DNA of 64,000 nucleotides from Neisseria subflava (GTDB lineage Bacteria; Pseudomonadota; Gammaproteobacteria; Burkholderiales; Neisseriaceae). The position numbers and the translations under genes are program-made. The notes beneath the pieces are model-generated. The model was given only the letters and a program-made list of their open reading frames with translations. It ran no database searches and was not told the origin of the DNA. Of this stretch, positions 7,436-16,926 are shown piece by piece (the first letter of the stretch is position 1; every line of letters begins with the position of its first letter). The DNA is taken from the NCBI RefSeq assembly GCF_003044935.1, contig NZ_POXP01000001.1, positions 992,001 to 1,056,000 on the forward strand, given 5' to 3'.

Positions 7436-9691
7436 TTATTTATCGCGGCTGAATACGATTTTGGTAGCTTGGATAGCAACGCAGACAGCACCACCGATGA
7501 AGATCAAGTCAGCAGCGGTACGAACCCAACGCAGGGTATCCAGAATTTCCATTTGCAGGAATTCTTCGCTACGGGCATACCACAGACCGTGAGTGATAGA
7601 AGCATAAGCTTGAATCACGCCGACCGGCAACAGGCTGATGGCAATCATACCCACCAGACCGCCGTTCAGCAGCCAGAATGCCCAAGTCATCAGTTTGTCG
7701 TCAAATTGAGCATTAGGTTTCAGGTAACGTGCAACCAGCAATACGAAGCCCAGAGCCAAGAAACCATACACACCAAACAGAGCCGCGTGAGCGTGAACTG
7801 CAGTAGTGTTCAGACCTTGAATGTAGAATAGGGAAATCGGCGGGTTAATCAGGAAGCCGAATACGCCGGCACCGATCATGTTCCAGAAGGCAACTGCTAC
7901 GAAGCACATCAGAGGCCAACGCAGACGTTTCGCCCAGTCGGATAGGTGTTGGTAAGACCAGTGTTCGTAAGCTTCACGACCCAGCAGAATCAAAGGTACA
8001 ACTTCCAAAGCGGAGAAACATGCACCGATTGCCATAGAGGCAGAGGTAGAGCCGGAGAAGTACAAGTGGTGCAATGTACCTGGGATACCGCCCAACATGA
8101 AGATTGCAGCAGCAGCCAAAGTAGAAGCAGTAGCAGTACTACGGCGGACAAAGCCCATGTTGTAGAAGATGAATGCGAAGGCGGCAGTAGCAAACACTTC
8201 GAAGAAACCTTCTACCCACAGGTGAACCACCCACCAACGCCAGTATTCCATCACAGCGATTGGAGATTTTTCACCGTAGAACAGGCCAGGAGCATAGAAC
8301 ACACCCACACCGACCATAGAAGCTACGAAGATAGCCAACAGGTTTTTGTCTGTACCTTTTTCTTTAAAGGCAGAGACAGTACAACGCAGCATCAGGAACA
8401 GCCACAACAGCAAGCCGACCATCAGCAACAGTTGCCAGAAGCGACCCAGATCCAAGTATTCGTAACCTTGGTGACCGAACCAGAAGTTCAGCTCAGGCGG
8501 AATGATGTGGGTCAAAGCAAAGAAGTTACCTGCGTAAGAACCACCGACTACGATGAACAGGGCGATGTACAGGAAGTTCACACCGGCACGTTGGAATTTA
8601 GGATCTTTACCGCCGTTCACAATCGGAGCCAAGAACAGACCTGCTGTCAGGAAGCCGGTTGCAATCCAGAAAATAGCGGATTGGATGTGCCAAGTACGGG
8701 TCAGTGCGTATGGGAACCAGTCGGCCATTTCAAAGCCCAAGGCGGTATCGATACCGTAGAAACCTTGACCTTCGACAGTATAGTGAGCAGTCAAACCACC
8801 CAACAGTACTTGTACGACAAACAGCGCAACAGTCAGGAATACATATTTGCCCAACGCTTTTTGAGAAGGAGTCAGTTGTACTTTGGAAATAGGATCCTCA
8901 GTAGGTACTTCAACCTCTTCGTGTTTGGTCAAGAAAGAGTAACCCCACATCAGCAAGCCGATACCCATCAGCAACAATACCACGCTGGTGAAGGACCACA
9001 TGTAGTTTTCAGTAGTCGGTACGTTGTTGATCAAAGGCTCGTGCGGCCAGTTGTTGGTGTAAGTGAAGTTCTCGTCAGGACGGTTGGCCGAAGCAGACCA
9101 AGAAGTCCAGAAGAAGAAGTTGAACAGTTTTTCACGCGCTTCTTGGCTTGGCAATGTGTTGTTTTTCATTGCAAAGTGTTCGCGAGTGGTTTGGAACTTA
9201 GGATCGTCGCTGTACACACCGTGGTAGTAAGGCAGAATGCTTTCGATCGCTTTCACGCGAGTATCGCTGATAACGACAGAACCGTCTTCCTTAATACGGC
9301 TTTGGTTGCGGTATTCGTCAGCCAAACGGGTTTTCAGAACAGCTTGTTCCTCAGGAGAAACTTCGTCAAATTTTTTACCGTAAGTTTCTTGCGCAGTCAG
9401 ATCCAACCATGCAACCAGCTCGCGGTGCAGCCAGTCGGCAGTCCAGTCCGGAGCTTGGTATGCACCGTGACCCAATACAGAGCCAACTTCCATACCGCCG
9501 GTAGTTTGCCATGCAGATTGACCTGCCAAAATATCGTCTTTGGTCATCAGGACTTTGCCGGATGCAGAAACGACTTGTTCAGGGTATGGCGGAGCCTTTT
9601 TATAGACCTCGCTACCCATATAACCAAGAATGGTAAAGCATACTGCCAGTACGGCAAACAGCAAGTACCAAAGCTTCTTGTACTGTCCCAT
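7436..9691 (-). CDS. norB: Quinol-dependent nitric oxide reductase (qNOR)
   Basis: Single-subunit inner-membrane nitric oxide reductase (751 aa) that reduces NO to nitrous oxide using quinol, both respiratory and protective. An N-terminal helix (LWYLLFAVLAVCFTILGYM) and a large periplasmic domain to about residue 220 replace the separate NorC subunit. The heme-copper-oxidase fold follows, with histidine motifs including WWVVHLWVEGFFEVF and GTLHHLYF near residue 560 and HAHAALFGVYGFLALG further on. The start has AGGAG 9-10 bases upstream. It is divergent from aniA, so the two steps nitrite to NO to nitrous oxide are neighbours. No nosZ is visible, which fits the truncated denitrification of many Neisseria. 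Confidence 0.97.
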   Translation of the reverse strand: MGQYKKLWYLLFAVLAVCFTILGYMGSEVYKKAPPYPEQVVSASGKVLMTKDDILAGQSAWQTTGGMEVGSVLGHGAYQAPDWTADWLHRELVAWLDLTAQETYGKKFDEVSPEEQAVLKTRLADEYRNQSRIKEDGSVVISDTRVKAIESILPYYHGVYSDDPKFQTTREHFAMKNNTLPSQEAREKLFNFFFWTSWSASANRPDENFTYTNNWPHEPLINNVPTTENYMWSFTSVVLLLMGIGLLMWGYSFLTKHEEVEVPTEDPISKVQLTPSQKALGKYVFLTVALFVVQVLLGGLTAHYTVEGQGFYGIDTALGFEMADWFPYALTRTWHIQSAIFWIATGFLTAGLFLAPIVNGGKDPKFQRAGVNFLYIALFIVVGGSYAGNFFALTHIIPPELNFWFGHQGYEYLDLGRFWQLLLMVGLLLWLFLMLRCTVSAFKEKGTDKNLLAIFVASMVGVGVFYAPGLFYGEKSPIAVMEYWRWWVVHLWVEGFFEVFATAAFAFIFYNMGFVRRSTATASTLAAAAIFMLGGIPGTLHHLYFSGSTSASMAIGACFSALEVVPLILLGREAYEHWSYQHLSDWAKRLRWPLMCFVAVAFWNMIGAGVFGFLINPPISLFYIQGLNTTAVHAHAALFGVYGFLALGFVLLVARYLKPNAQFDDKLMTWAFWLLNGGLVGMIAISLLPVGVIQAYASITHGLWYARSEEFLQMEILDTLRWVRTAADLIFIGGAVCVAIQATKIVFSRDK

Positions 9692-9733
9692 TTTGAGTAC
9701 TCCTTGATTTTGGTAAAAAGTGGTTGGGTATTA

Positions 9734-9786
9734 ATTCATCAAATATGAATGTTAAAGATTGTATCACGGTTTTAAAAGTAAAGAAA
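9734..9786 (-). promoter_or_regulatory. norB promoter with start-site palindrome, candidate NsrR operator
   Basis: On the minus strand an extended -10 (TG-A-TACAAT, 9758-9766) has a weak -35 TTTCTT at 9781-9786 with 17-base spacing, placing transcription start near 9751. Immediately downstream lies an inverted repeat ATTCAT-CAAAT-ATGAAT at 9734-9750, where a repressor would block initiation. NsrR is the known NO-sensing repressor of norB in Neisseria; assigning this palindrome to it is inference. Confidence 0.55.
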
Positions 9787-9933
9787 TATTTTGTCAATAA
9801 TATTCCTTTAAAACCATTAACTTACATGATATTGATTCCTATTATCCTGTATAACCCCCTCCCTTGTTATATTTTGTGTTAAGCCCACACTAACATTTTC
9901 ACACAAAAATAAACTTTTCGGTTTAGTTTTTTA

Positions 9934-10026
9934 TACTACTAAAGGAGTATTTAAGGATTAAAAGATTCATATTCATTGAACAATTTGATTTATGTCAAAA
10001 TACACCCAAACAAGCGCCTACATAAT
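9934..10026 (+). promoter_or_regulatory. aniA control region: NarP-type site, FNR box and -10
   Basis: TACTACTAAAGGAGTA (9934-9949) is a perfect 7-2-7 NarL/NarP inverted heptamer pair. TTGAT-TTAT-GTCAA (9985-9998) matches the FNR consensus with one mismatch. A -10 candidate CATAAT lies at 10021-10026, giving a start near 10033. The FNR box is then centred at about -41.5 (class II activation) and the NarP site near -91.5, the arrangement known for neisserial aniA. The remainder of the 400-bp norB-aniA gap (9800-9930) is A+T-rich with nothing else I can identify. Confidence 0.75.
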
Positions 10027-10091
10027 CATACAAAATTTCAAACCATCCTATCAGGATACTTAACTTTTCTTACAATAAGGAAACTTTAAAC

Positions 10092-11252
10092 ATGAAACGC
10101 CAAACCTTAGCTGCACTTATCGCTTCTGTATTTGCACTGGCCGCATGCGGCGAACAAGCTGCTAAACCAGCTGAAACTCCGGCTGCCACCGCTTCTGCCG
10201 AAGCTCCTGCTGCTTCTTCTGACTCACAAGCTGCTGCCGAGACTCCTTCTTCAGAATTGCCTGTAGTCGATGCCATCATGACTCACGCTCCGGAAGTTCC
10301 ACCTGCAATCGATCGCGATCATCCGGCTAAAGTACGCGTTAAAATGGAAACCGTCGAAAAAACCATGACTATGGAAGACGGTGTTGAATACCACTACTGG
10401 ACATTCAACGGCGACGTTCCGGGCCAAATGATCCGTGTACGCGAAGGCGATACCGTAGAAGTAGAATTCTCTAACAATCCTTCTTCTACCGTTCCTCACA
10501 ACGTTGACTTCCACGCTGCTACCGGTCAAGGCGGTGGTGCAGAAGCTTCTTTCACTGCCCCAGGCCACACTTCTACCTTCAGCTTCAAAGCGCTGCAAGC
10601 CGGTTTGTACATCTACCACTGTGCCGTTGCTCCTGTAGGTATGCACATCGCCAACGGTATGTACGGTTTGATCTTGGTTGAACCTAAAGAAGGTCTGCCT
10701 AAAGTGGACAAAGAGTTCTACATCGTACAAGGCGACTTCTATACTAAAGGTAAAAAAGGCGCTCAAGGTCTGCAACCTTTCGACATGGATAAAGCCATTG
10801 CCGAACAACCTGAATACGTTGTATTCAACGGCCACGTAGGCTCTATCGCCGGTGACAACGCCCTGAAAGCCAAAGCTGGTGAAACTGTTCGTATGTACGT
10901 TGGTAATGGTGGTCCTAACTTGGTATCTTCTTTCCACGTTATCGGCGAAATCTTCGACAAAGTATATGTTGAAGGTGGTAAACTGATTAATGAAAACGTA
11001 CAAAGTACTCTGATTCCTGCCGGTGGCGCAGCGATGATCGAATTCAAAGTCGACATTCCAGGCAGCTACACTGTGGTTGACCACTCTATCTTCCGTGCGT
11101 TCAACAAAGGTGCTTTGGGTCAATTGAAAGTTGAGGGTGATGAAAACCCTGAAATCATGACCAAAAAACTGAGCGACACCGTTTACCAACCTGCCGGTGC
11201 AGCCGCTTCTGCTCCAGCAGCTGCGTCTGGTGCTTCTGAAGCCGCTAAATAA
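10092..11252 (+). CDS. aniA: Outer-membrane copper nitrite reductase AniA
   Basis: NirK-type reductase (386 aa) converting nitrite to NO. It begins with a lipoprotein signal (lipobox LAAC, Cys19) and a low-complexity Ala/Pro/Glu/Ser linker to about residue 55. Two cupredoxin domains follow. Copper ligands are visible: the active-site VDFH segment, [12 protein letters not shown] (type 1 Cys, His and Met with a type 2 His) and DHSIFRAF in the second domain. The C-terminus is an Ala/Ser/Pro tail ([20 protein letters not shown]) of the kind that is O-glycosylated in other Neisseria. AAGGA lies 10 bases before the ATG. Expression should need low oxygen plus nitrite sensing, from the upstream FNR and NarP sites. 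Confidence 0.97.
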   Translation: MKRQTLAALIASVFALAACGEQAAKPAETPAATASAEAPAASSDSQAAAETPSSELPVVDAIMTHAPEVPPAIDRDHPAKVRVKMETVEKTMTMEDGVEYHYWTFNGDVPGQMIRVREGDTVEVEFSNNPSSTVPHNVDFHAATGQGGGAEASFTAPGHTSTFSFKALQAGLYIYHCAVAPVGMHIANGMYGLILVEPKEGLPKVDKEFYIVQGDFYTKGKKGAQGLQPFDMDKAIAEQPEYVVFNGHVGSIAGDNALKAKAGETVRMYVGNGGPNLVSSFHVIGEIFDKVYVEGGKLINENVQSTLIPAGGAAMIEFKVDIPGSYTVVDHSIFRAFNKGALGQLKVEGDENPEIMTKKLSDTVYQPAGAAASAPAAASGASEAAK

Positions 11253-11273
11253 TCTCTCGGTTTTTAATACGCC

Positions 11274-11312
11274 AAGCCACTGCTGCCCTACTCTTTAGAG
11301 CCGCAGTGGCTT
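11274..11312 (+). terminator. Hairpin after aniA
   Basis: AAGCCACTGC and GCAGTGGCTT form a 10-bp perfect stem with a 19-base loop 22 bases after the stop. The following T-run is short (TT), so it may attenuate rather than fully block transcription into the nirV-like gene. Confidence 0.6.
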
Positions 11313-11427
11313 CCATCACAATTAATCTTCCTGTTCAATCAGACAGATTGATTTTTCAGACGGCCTTGTTATGATTAGGCTATCTGAAAAATAAATTTTC
11401 TGTTTCAATCGATAATAAGGGCGTACC

Positions 11428-12183
11428 ATGAAACTCATACGACTCCTCCTCTTAGGCAGTGCCTTAATCTGCGGCAATACATTTGCTGCCGAAATGGTAA
11501 AAATCGAAGGAGGCAGCTACCGTCCTCTCTATCTCAAAAAAGAAACTTCCCTTATTAAAGTCAAACCCTTCCAGCTTGACAAATATCCGGTAACCAATGC
11601 CGAATTTGCCGAATTTGTGAAAACACATCCGCAATGGCAAAAAGGTAATATCGGCTCCAAACAAGCTGAAAAAGCTTACCTGAAACATTGGGTGAAAAAC
11701 GGCAGCAACAGTTATGCGCCTAAAGCTAGCGAACTCAAACATCCGGTAACCAATGTTTCATGGTTTGCCGCCAATGCCTACTGCGTTTCCAAAGGCAAAC
11801 GCCTGCCGACTATTGACGAGTGGGAATTTGCAGGTTTGGCCTCTGCCACTCAAAAAGACGGCTCTGCCGAACCCGGCTACAACCGTACCATCTTGGATTG
11901 GTATGCAGACGGCGGCCGCAACGGCCTGCACGACATCGGTAAAAACAAACCCAACTACTGGGGCGTATACGATATGCACGGCCTAATTTGGGAATGGACT
12001 GAAGACTTCAACAGTAGCCAACTCTCAGCCGGCTCGTCCAACACCCAAATGTTCTGTAGCGGCGCATCCGTAGGCTCAAGCGACCCATCCAACTATGCGG
12101 CTTTCTTGCGCTACGGCATCCGTACCAGCCTGCAATCCAAATATGTTTTAAATAACTTAGGCTTCCGCTGCGCAAGCAAATAA
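11428..12183 (+). CDS. Exported FGE-sulfatase-domain protein, NirV-like
   Basis: A 251-aa protein with a signal peptide (cleavage after TFAA near residue 21) and a complete formylglycine-generating-enzyme fold: the MVKIEGGSY start of the domain, FQLDKYPVTNAEFAEFV near 48, KRLPTIDEWEFAG near 127, WGVYDMHGLIWEWTEDF near 175, and a C-terminal block FCSGASVGSS...LGFRCASK. NirV proteins encoded beside nirK in several denitrifiers carry this domain, and the gene here directly follows aniA, so I infer the same role. The biochemical function of NirV is not established. Translation start has AAGGG upstream. It may be co-transcribed with aniA through the intervening hairpin. Confidence 0.8.
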   Translation: MKLIRLLLLGSALICGNTFAAEMVKIEGGSYRPLYLKKETSLIKVKPFQLDKYPVTNAEFAEFVKTHPQWQKGNIGSKQAEKAYLKHWVKNGSNSYAPKASELKHPVTNVSWFAANAYCVSKGKRLPTIDEWEFAGLASATQKDGSAEPGYNRTILDWYADGGRNGLHDIGKNKPNYWGVYDMHGLIWEWTEDFNSSQLSAGSSNTQMFCSGASVGSSDPSNYAAFLRYGIRTSLQSKYVLNNLGFRCASK

Positions 12184-12392
12184 AGTTTAGTTTTATCACC
12201 AAAGCAGCTTTGGCGGTACTGGAAGGTATCGCCGCTTTTTTTGGCCGTCTGAAAAGATGTGGCGCACAAAGACAAATTGTGGCATAATCCGCCCGTCTTT
12301 ATAAAAAGGCACTTAGGAGTTTGCTTAGGTCGTTTGGCTTGGCAAACTTGTCCGAACCTGAAAAGGTTCTTTTATTTTCGGAGTTATCCATC

Positions 12393-12662
12393 ATGGCATT
12401 GACCGTAGAACAAAAAGCACAAATTGTTAAAGATTTCCAACGCAAAGAAGGCGATACCGGTTCTTCTGAAGTACAAGTCGCTCTGTTGACTTTCCGCATC
12501 AACGACCTGACTCCTCACTTCAAAGCCAACCCTAAAGACCACCACAGCCGTCGCGGCCTGTTGAAAATGGTTAGCCAACGTCGTCGCCTGCTGTCTTACC
12601 TGCGCCGTACTCAGCCTGATACTTACCGTTCACTGATTACCCGCCTGGGTCTGCGTAAATAA
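12393..12662 (+). CDS. rpsO: 30S ribosomal protein S15
   Basis: Primary 16S rRNA-binding protein S15 (89 aa) of the small-subunit platform. [50 protein letters not shown] and the C-terminal ITRLGLRK are all standard. I chose the ATG at 12393, since longer forms lack the family's N-terminus. It has GGAG 8 bases upstream. The roughly 100-base leader contains short complementary stretches (GAACC and GGTTC) that could fold, as in autoregulated rpsO leaders, but I cannot demonstrate it. Confidence 0.97.
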   Translation: MALTVEQKAQIVKDFQRKEGDTGSSEVQVALLTFRINDLTPHFKANPKDHHSRRGLLKMVSQRRRLLSYLRRTQPDTYRSLITRLGLRK

Positions 12663-12677
12663 TTTATGCTTAAAATC

Positions 12678-12704
12678 AACACCGCCTTTGGGCGGTGTTT
12701 TTAT
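12678..12704 (+). terminator. Intrinsic terminator of rpsO
   Basis: AACACCGCC and GGCGGTGTT form a G+C-rich stem with a short TTTG loop, followed by TTTTATT. A classic rho-independent terminator 15 bases after the stop. Confidence 0.9.
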
Positions 12705-12822
12705 TCACATGCCCATGCCGTCTGAAACCAGGCTCACTCTGTGTTATACTTTCACACGCTTAAGCAGCAAGGCTTAAACTTCCAATCACTCCTTAAAGCT
12801 CCCATCAAAGCGAGAATCTGAA

Positions 12823-14931
12823 TTGTCTGTTCATTCCATGTTGCACTCAGGAAAATTTTGGCTGAAAACCCTGGTTTTCAGCATTACCGCGCTTTTATGC
12901 CTCGCGGCGGTATTGAGTGCCTTAATGTTCCGCATATTCAACACAGAAAATATCGACGCATTCATACAAAAAAACTTTTCCGCCCATGGCTGCCAAATCA
13001 AATATAACGCCACTATCGGCAGAAAATGGCTGCCGCGCCCCACGCTGATTTTAAAAGACCTCAGCCTTTCCTCTTCCGAACCTGACACACCGACGCTGAA
13101 CATCGCCGAATCCAAAATGGGCTTTGGCTGGAGCAGCCTATGGTCGGATGCCCCCATACTTGAGAAATGGATTCTTTTAAACCCGACACTGACACTGGAC
13201 TCAAAACACCATCTGCCCACCTGCCTGCAACAAGACCCATCGTCAAAAGAAAGTTTTCAGCTCAACCGCGTCATCATCAATAGCGGCAGCATCCGCTATC
13301 ACAATAAAGAACAAGATATTGCCTTAAACGATCTGCAATTTTCCCTGCGCAGAGCCGATTCAGACGGCCGTCCATTCGATATCAGCGGCACACTGCAAAA
13401 CATAGGCAACCCCATCAGTTGGCAAGGCGTTGGCCATCTTGTACAAGATGATGCCGGCTGGAGCGTTCCCGCCCTAAAGCTGAACCTACAAACCGTATTA
13501 CTCAAAAACAAGCTGGATGCCCAAATCGCAGGCAGCCTTAATTGGCAAAACCAAACCGCCCTACTCCGCGACTTCAATCTGCAAGCCGAAAGCGGCTACC
13601 AAAACTTGCATATCAACGCACGTTCTCCCCTCTTGCAATTCAAAAACGGCTATTTGCACCTCAATACACTCAACGGTGCATTGACCGCCGGCAGTGAAAA
13701 CAACCAATGGGACGGCTCATTCAAACTGGACAAAGCCAACCTCTACGCAACCGTTTTGACCGCCGCCAATTTTGAACTCAAAGGCAGCCATAAAAACGAC
13801 CGCCTCCAAACCAACTTTACCTTTTCCAGCCCGTTGGTTTGGCAAAAAGGCAAAGGCATCGACGCGCCCAAACTGCACCTCAGCACCCTGCAAGACACCA
13901 TCAACCGCCTTCCCCGTCCACGCTTCATCAGCACACTCGAAGGGCAGGCCAACTTCAGCCTGAACACATGGGAAGGCCGTCTGAAAGGCGCATTTGACAG
14001 GCAGGCCCTTGCCTTGGCCTTTAAATACCAACGCGATGCCCAACCGCGTCCGCACCTTGACGCCGGTATTGCCTTACAAAAACTTAATCTGACCCCTTAC
14101 TTGGAAGACCTGAAAACCCAGCCATCACTGAATCTTCCTTCCCTACTGGCCAAATCCTGGTTGCCCGACATTGAGGCCAACCTCCAAATCGGCAGCATTC
14201 AAACTGCCGGCCTGCAATTAGAAAACATCGAATCCCTGCTCACCGCCGATAAAGAACATATCGCCCTGCACCGTTTCAAAGCCGGGCTTTATGGCGGTAA
14301 AACCGAGGGTGGCCTAAGTATTGCGGCGACCCAACCTGCCTCCTACCACCTTCAGCAAAACGCAAAAGGCATACAAATTCAGCCGCTGCTGCAAGACCTG
14401 TTCGGTTTCCACAGCTTCAGCGGCAGCGGCGACGCCGTTATCGACATTAAAACCACCGGCAACGACCGCGCCCAAATGATACAAGCCCTAAACGGCAGCC
14501 TGCTCCTCGATATTACCAACGGCGCATGGCACGGCATCGATATGGACAGCATTCTGAAAAACGGCATCTCTTCGGAAAAAATCGACAACAGCAACCTCAA
14601 AACCCCTTTCCATCATTTCATCCTCAATAGCGAAATTGAAAAAGGCATCAGCCATCATATCAACACCGAACTGTTTTCCGACAGCCTGCACGTTGTCAGC
14701 AGTGGCTATACCGATTTGAATACCCAAAAGCTGTCCGAAAACCTGCTTATCAGCAATGTACTGCAACCTAAAAACAAACCGATTCCCCTAAAAATCGGCG
14801 GAACCGTACAAAACCCTTCTATTACCCTTGATTACAGCCGCTTGACCAATGGCATGAACACGTCTGCAGAAAAACAAAAAGCCCTGCAAGAAACCATACA
14901 AGAACAATGGAAGTGGCTCAAACCACGCTAA
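12823..14931 (+). CDS. AsmA-family envelope protein
   Basis: A 702-aa protein with an N-terminal membrane anchor (FWLKTLVFSITALLCLAAVLSALMF) and a long beta-rich periplasmic region. The C-terminal part (HRFKAGLYGGKTEGGLSIAA, then FSGSGDAVIDIKTTGNDRAQMIQALNGSLLLDITNGAWHGIDMDSIL) is the AsmA C-terminal domain, and KIGGTVQNPSITLDYSRL closes it. AsmA-like proteins are thought to form bridge-like lipid conduits between the inner and outer membranes. I took TTG at 12823, which has GCGAG upstream; ATG at 12838 is the alternative. An extended -10 (TG-T-TATACT, 12742-12750) lies about 73 bp upstream, beside a DUS. Confidence 0.85.
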   Translation: MSVHSMLHSGKFWLKTLVFSITALLCLAAVLSALMFRIFNTENIDAFIQKNFSAHGCQIKYNATIGRKWLPRPTLILKDLSLSSSEPDTPTLNIAESKMGFGWSSLWSDAPILEKWILLNPTLTLDSKHHLPTCLQQDPSSKESFQLNRVIINSGSIRYHNKEQDIALNDLQFSLRRADSDGRPFDISGTLQNIGNPISWQGVGHLVQDDAGWSVPALKLNLQTVLLKNKLDAQIAGSLNWQNQTALLRDFNLQAESGYQNLHINARSPLLQFKNGYLHLNTLNGALTAGSENNQWDGSFKLDKANLYATVLTAANFELKGSHKNDRLQTNFTFSSPLVWQKGKGIDAPKLHLSTLQDTINRLPRPRFISTLEGQANFSLNTWEGRLKGAFDRQALALAFKYQRDAQPRPHLDAGIALQKLNLTPYLEDLKTQPSLNLPSLLAKSWLPDIEANLQIGSIQTAGLQLENIESLLTADKEHIALHRFKAGLYGGKTEGGLSIAATQPASYHLQQNAKGIQIQPLLQDLFGFHSFSGSGDAVIDIKTTGNDRAQMIQALNGSLLLDITNGAWHGIDMDSILKNGISSEKIDNSNLKTPFHHFILNSEIEKGISHHINTELFSDSLHVVSSGYTDLNTQKLSENLLISNVLQPKNKPIPLKIGGTVQNPSITLDYSRLTNGMNTSAEKQKALQETIQEQWKWLKPR

Positions 14932-14942
14932 GTGTTCAAATC

Positions 14943-14982
14943 AAAGGCCGTCTGAAACCCAAAAAGTTTCAGACGGCCTTTT
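14943..14982. terminator. DUS hairpin after the asmA-like gene
   Basis: AAAGGCCGTCTGAAAC and GTTTCAGACGGCCTTT form a 16-bp stem, with a T-tract beyond. It lies between the plus-strand asmA-like gene and the minus-strand 62-aa gene, ending both. Confidence 0.8.
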
Positions 14983-15009
14983 AACAGATACATTGTCAGA
15001 ATAAGATGT

Positions 15010-15198
15010 TTATTGGGGAATAACCATATACACAATCAGTGCAACAATGATGGCAAACCATATAGCCAACATTATCAAGCCTTTTTTTGAGAGTTTTCTT
15101 TCTCTCCAATCGAGCCTCAATATTTCTACCGTACCCTCAAACATAGACCCAATCATTTCCATCAATATTTGAAGTAGAAATTCCAATAAATCCGACAT
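15010..15198 (-). CDS. Small membrane protein abutting ubiD, 62 aa
   Basis: The ATG follows the ubiD stop without a gap (TAG then ATG), so translation is almost certainly coupled. The sequence starts with an amphipathic helix (LLEFLLQILMEMIGSMFEGTVEIL), then a basic stretch (DWRERKLSKKG) and one transmembrane helix (LIMLAIWFAIIVALIVYMVI). I do not recognise the family. Its position suggests it acts with UbiD or the ubiquinone complex at the membrane, but that is only inference from adjacency. A DUS terminator follows. Confidence 0.7.
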   Translation of the reverse strand: MSDLLEFLLQILMEMIGSMFEGTVEILRLDWRERKLSKKGLIMLAIWFAIIVALIVYMVIPQ

Positions 15199-16677
15199 CT
15201 ACAAACCCAAACTCTCCCAAATCTGATCGATTTTGGCTGTAACGGCAGGGTCTTTTTTGATCACACGACCCCATTCGCGGTCGGTTTCACCCGGCCATTT
15301 GTTGGTCGCATCCAAACCCATTTTGCCGCCGAGTCCGCTGACGGGGCTGGCGAAGTCGAGATAATCGATGGGCGTGTTTTCTACCAAAACAGTGTCGCGT
15401 ACGGGATCCATGCGCGTGGTTACCGCCCAGATAACTTCTTTCCAGTCGCGCACGTTCACATCGTCATCAACCACGATGATGAATTTGGTGTACATAAACT
15501 GGCGCAGGAACGACCAGCAGCCCATCATCACGCGCTTGGCGTGTCCGGCGTACTGTTTTTTCATGCTGACCACCGCCATGCGGTAGGAGCAGCCTTCGGG
15601 CGGCAGGTAGAAGTCAGTGATTTCGGGGAACTGCTTTTGCAAGAGCGGTACGAACACTTCGTTCAACGCCACGCCCAAAACGGCGGGCTCATCGGGCGGT
15701 TTACCTGTGTAGGTGGAATGGTAAATCGGGTTTTCACGCATGGTGATGCGCTCGACCGTGAACACGGGGAAATGATCCTGCTCGTTGTAATAGCCCGTGT
15801 GGTCGCCGTATGGGCCTTCCAACGCGGTTTCGTTCGGATGGATGACGCCTTCCAGTACGATTTCGGCACGGGCAGGCACTTGTAAATCGTTGCCGATACA
15901 TTTCACCAGTTCCGTCCGCGAGCCGCGCAGCAGTCCGGCAAACTGGTATTCGCTCAAGGTATCGGGAACGGGCGTTACCGCGCCCAAAATGGTGGCGGGG
16001 TCGCAGCCAAGCACGACGGCGACGGAATACGGCGTATCGGGATTGAGTTTGCGGAACTCCTGATAATCCAACGCGCCGCCACGATGCGACAGCCAGCGCA
16101 TAATCAGCTTGTTTTTGCCGATTAATTGTTGGCGGTAAATGCCGAGATTTTGGCGTTTTTTGTGTGGACCGCGCGTGACGGTCAAACCCCATGTTACCAG
16201 CGGCGCAACATCTTCTGGCCAGCAATGCTGAATCGGCAGTTTATACAAATCAACGTCTTCACCTTCCCATACAATTTCCTGACACGGCGCGTTTTTCACC
16301 ACGTTCGGCGCCATGCTCCAAATGTCTTTCAATAGCGGCAGTTTGGAAAACGCGTCTTTGATGCCTTTGGGCGGTTCGGGTTCTTTCAGATACGCCAGCG
16401 TCTGCCCGATTTCGCGCAGCTTGGATACGCTGTCCGCCCCCATGCCCATCGCCACGCGTTCGGGCGTGCCGAACAGGTTTGCCAACACGGGATAGTCGTA
16501 GCGCGTACCGTCGGGTTTGATCGGGTTTTCAAACAGCAACGCCGGCCCTTCGGCACGCAGCACGCGGTCGGCGATTTCGGTCATTTCCAAATGCGGCAAC
16601 ACCGGATGCTGAATGCGCTTGAGTTTGCCATCAGCTTCCAATCCGGCGATAAATTCTCGCAAATCTCTGTATTTCAT
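15199..16677 (-). CDS. ubiD: 4-hydroxy-3-polyprenylbenzoate decarboxylase UbiD
   Basis: Prenyl-FMN-dependent decarboxylase (492 aa) acting in ubiquinone synthesis after the prenyl transfer step. Recognisable stretches are [19 protein letters not shown] at the start, [28 protein letters not shown] near residue 175, [30 protein letters not shown] near 270-300 with acidic active-site residues, and [17 protein letters not shown] near the end. The cofactor-making partner UbiX is not in the window. Divergent from the DedA gene over about 250 bp that contains two DUS copies. Confidence 0.95.
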   Translation of the reverse strand: MKYRDLREFIAGLEADGKLKRIQHPVLPHLEMTEIADRVLRAEGPALLFENPIKPDGTRYDYPVLANLFGTPERVAMGMGADSVSKLREIGQTLAYLKEPEPPKGIKDAFSKLPLLKDIWSMAPNVVKNAPCQEIVWEGEDVDLYKLPIQHCWPEDVAPLVTWGLTVTRGPHKKRQNLGIYRQQLIGKNKLIMRWLSHRGGALDYQEFRKLNPDTPYSVAVVLGCDPATILGAVTPVPDTLSEYQFAGLLRGSRTELVKCIGNDLQVPARAEIVLEGVIHPNETALEGPYGDHTGYYNEQDHFPVFTVERITMRENPIYHSTYTGKPPDEPAVLGVALNEVFVPLLQKQFPEITDFYLPPEGCSYRMAVVSMKKQYAGHAKRVMMGCWSFLRQFMYTKFIIVVDDDVNVRDWKEVIWAVTTRMDPVRDTVLVENTPIDYLDFASPVSGLGGKMGLDATNKWPGETDREWGRVIKKDPAVTAKIDQIWESLGL

Positions 16678-16926
16678 GATTTCATTTTCCTGAACAGGCC
16701 GTCTGAAAACAAACTGCCATTTCGGGTTTGAAAGATAAACCAGCGGCTATTGTACCTGCCAAATCTGTTCAAATCCCAACTTTCTACGTCCGAATTTTGA
16801 GATTTTTTGCAAACTACCGTCAAATTTAAACAATATCTGCTTGTGATTGCTTTCAGACGGCCTTATCTTTGGTAAAATTCCGACTTAATCCAGTCATCAA
16901 TCAATATCTATCGTGGGACAGCGGCC

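Noticed and set aside
7946-9748. A 600-codon open frame antisense to norB
   Set aside because: It covers the norB gene on the opposite strand; its translation is rich in Gln, Thr and His without domain pattern, and norB is certain. The length follows from norB codon bias.
12321-12392. Longer S15 starting at 12321
   Set aside because: S15 begins MALTVEQ; the upstream codons are leader sequence, and the ATG at 12393 has a ribosome site.
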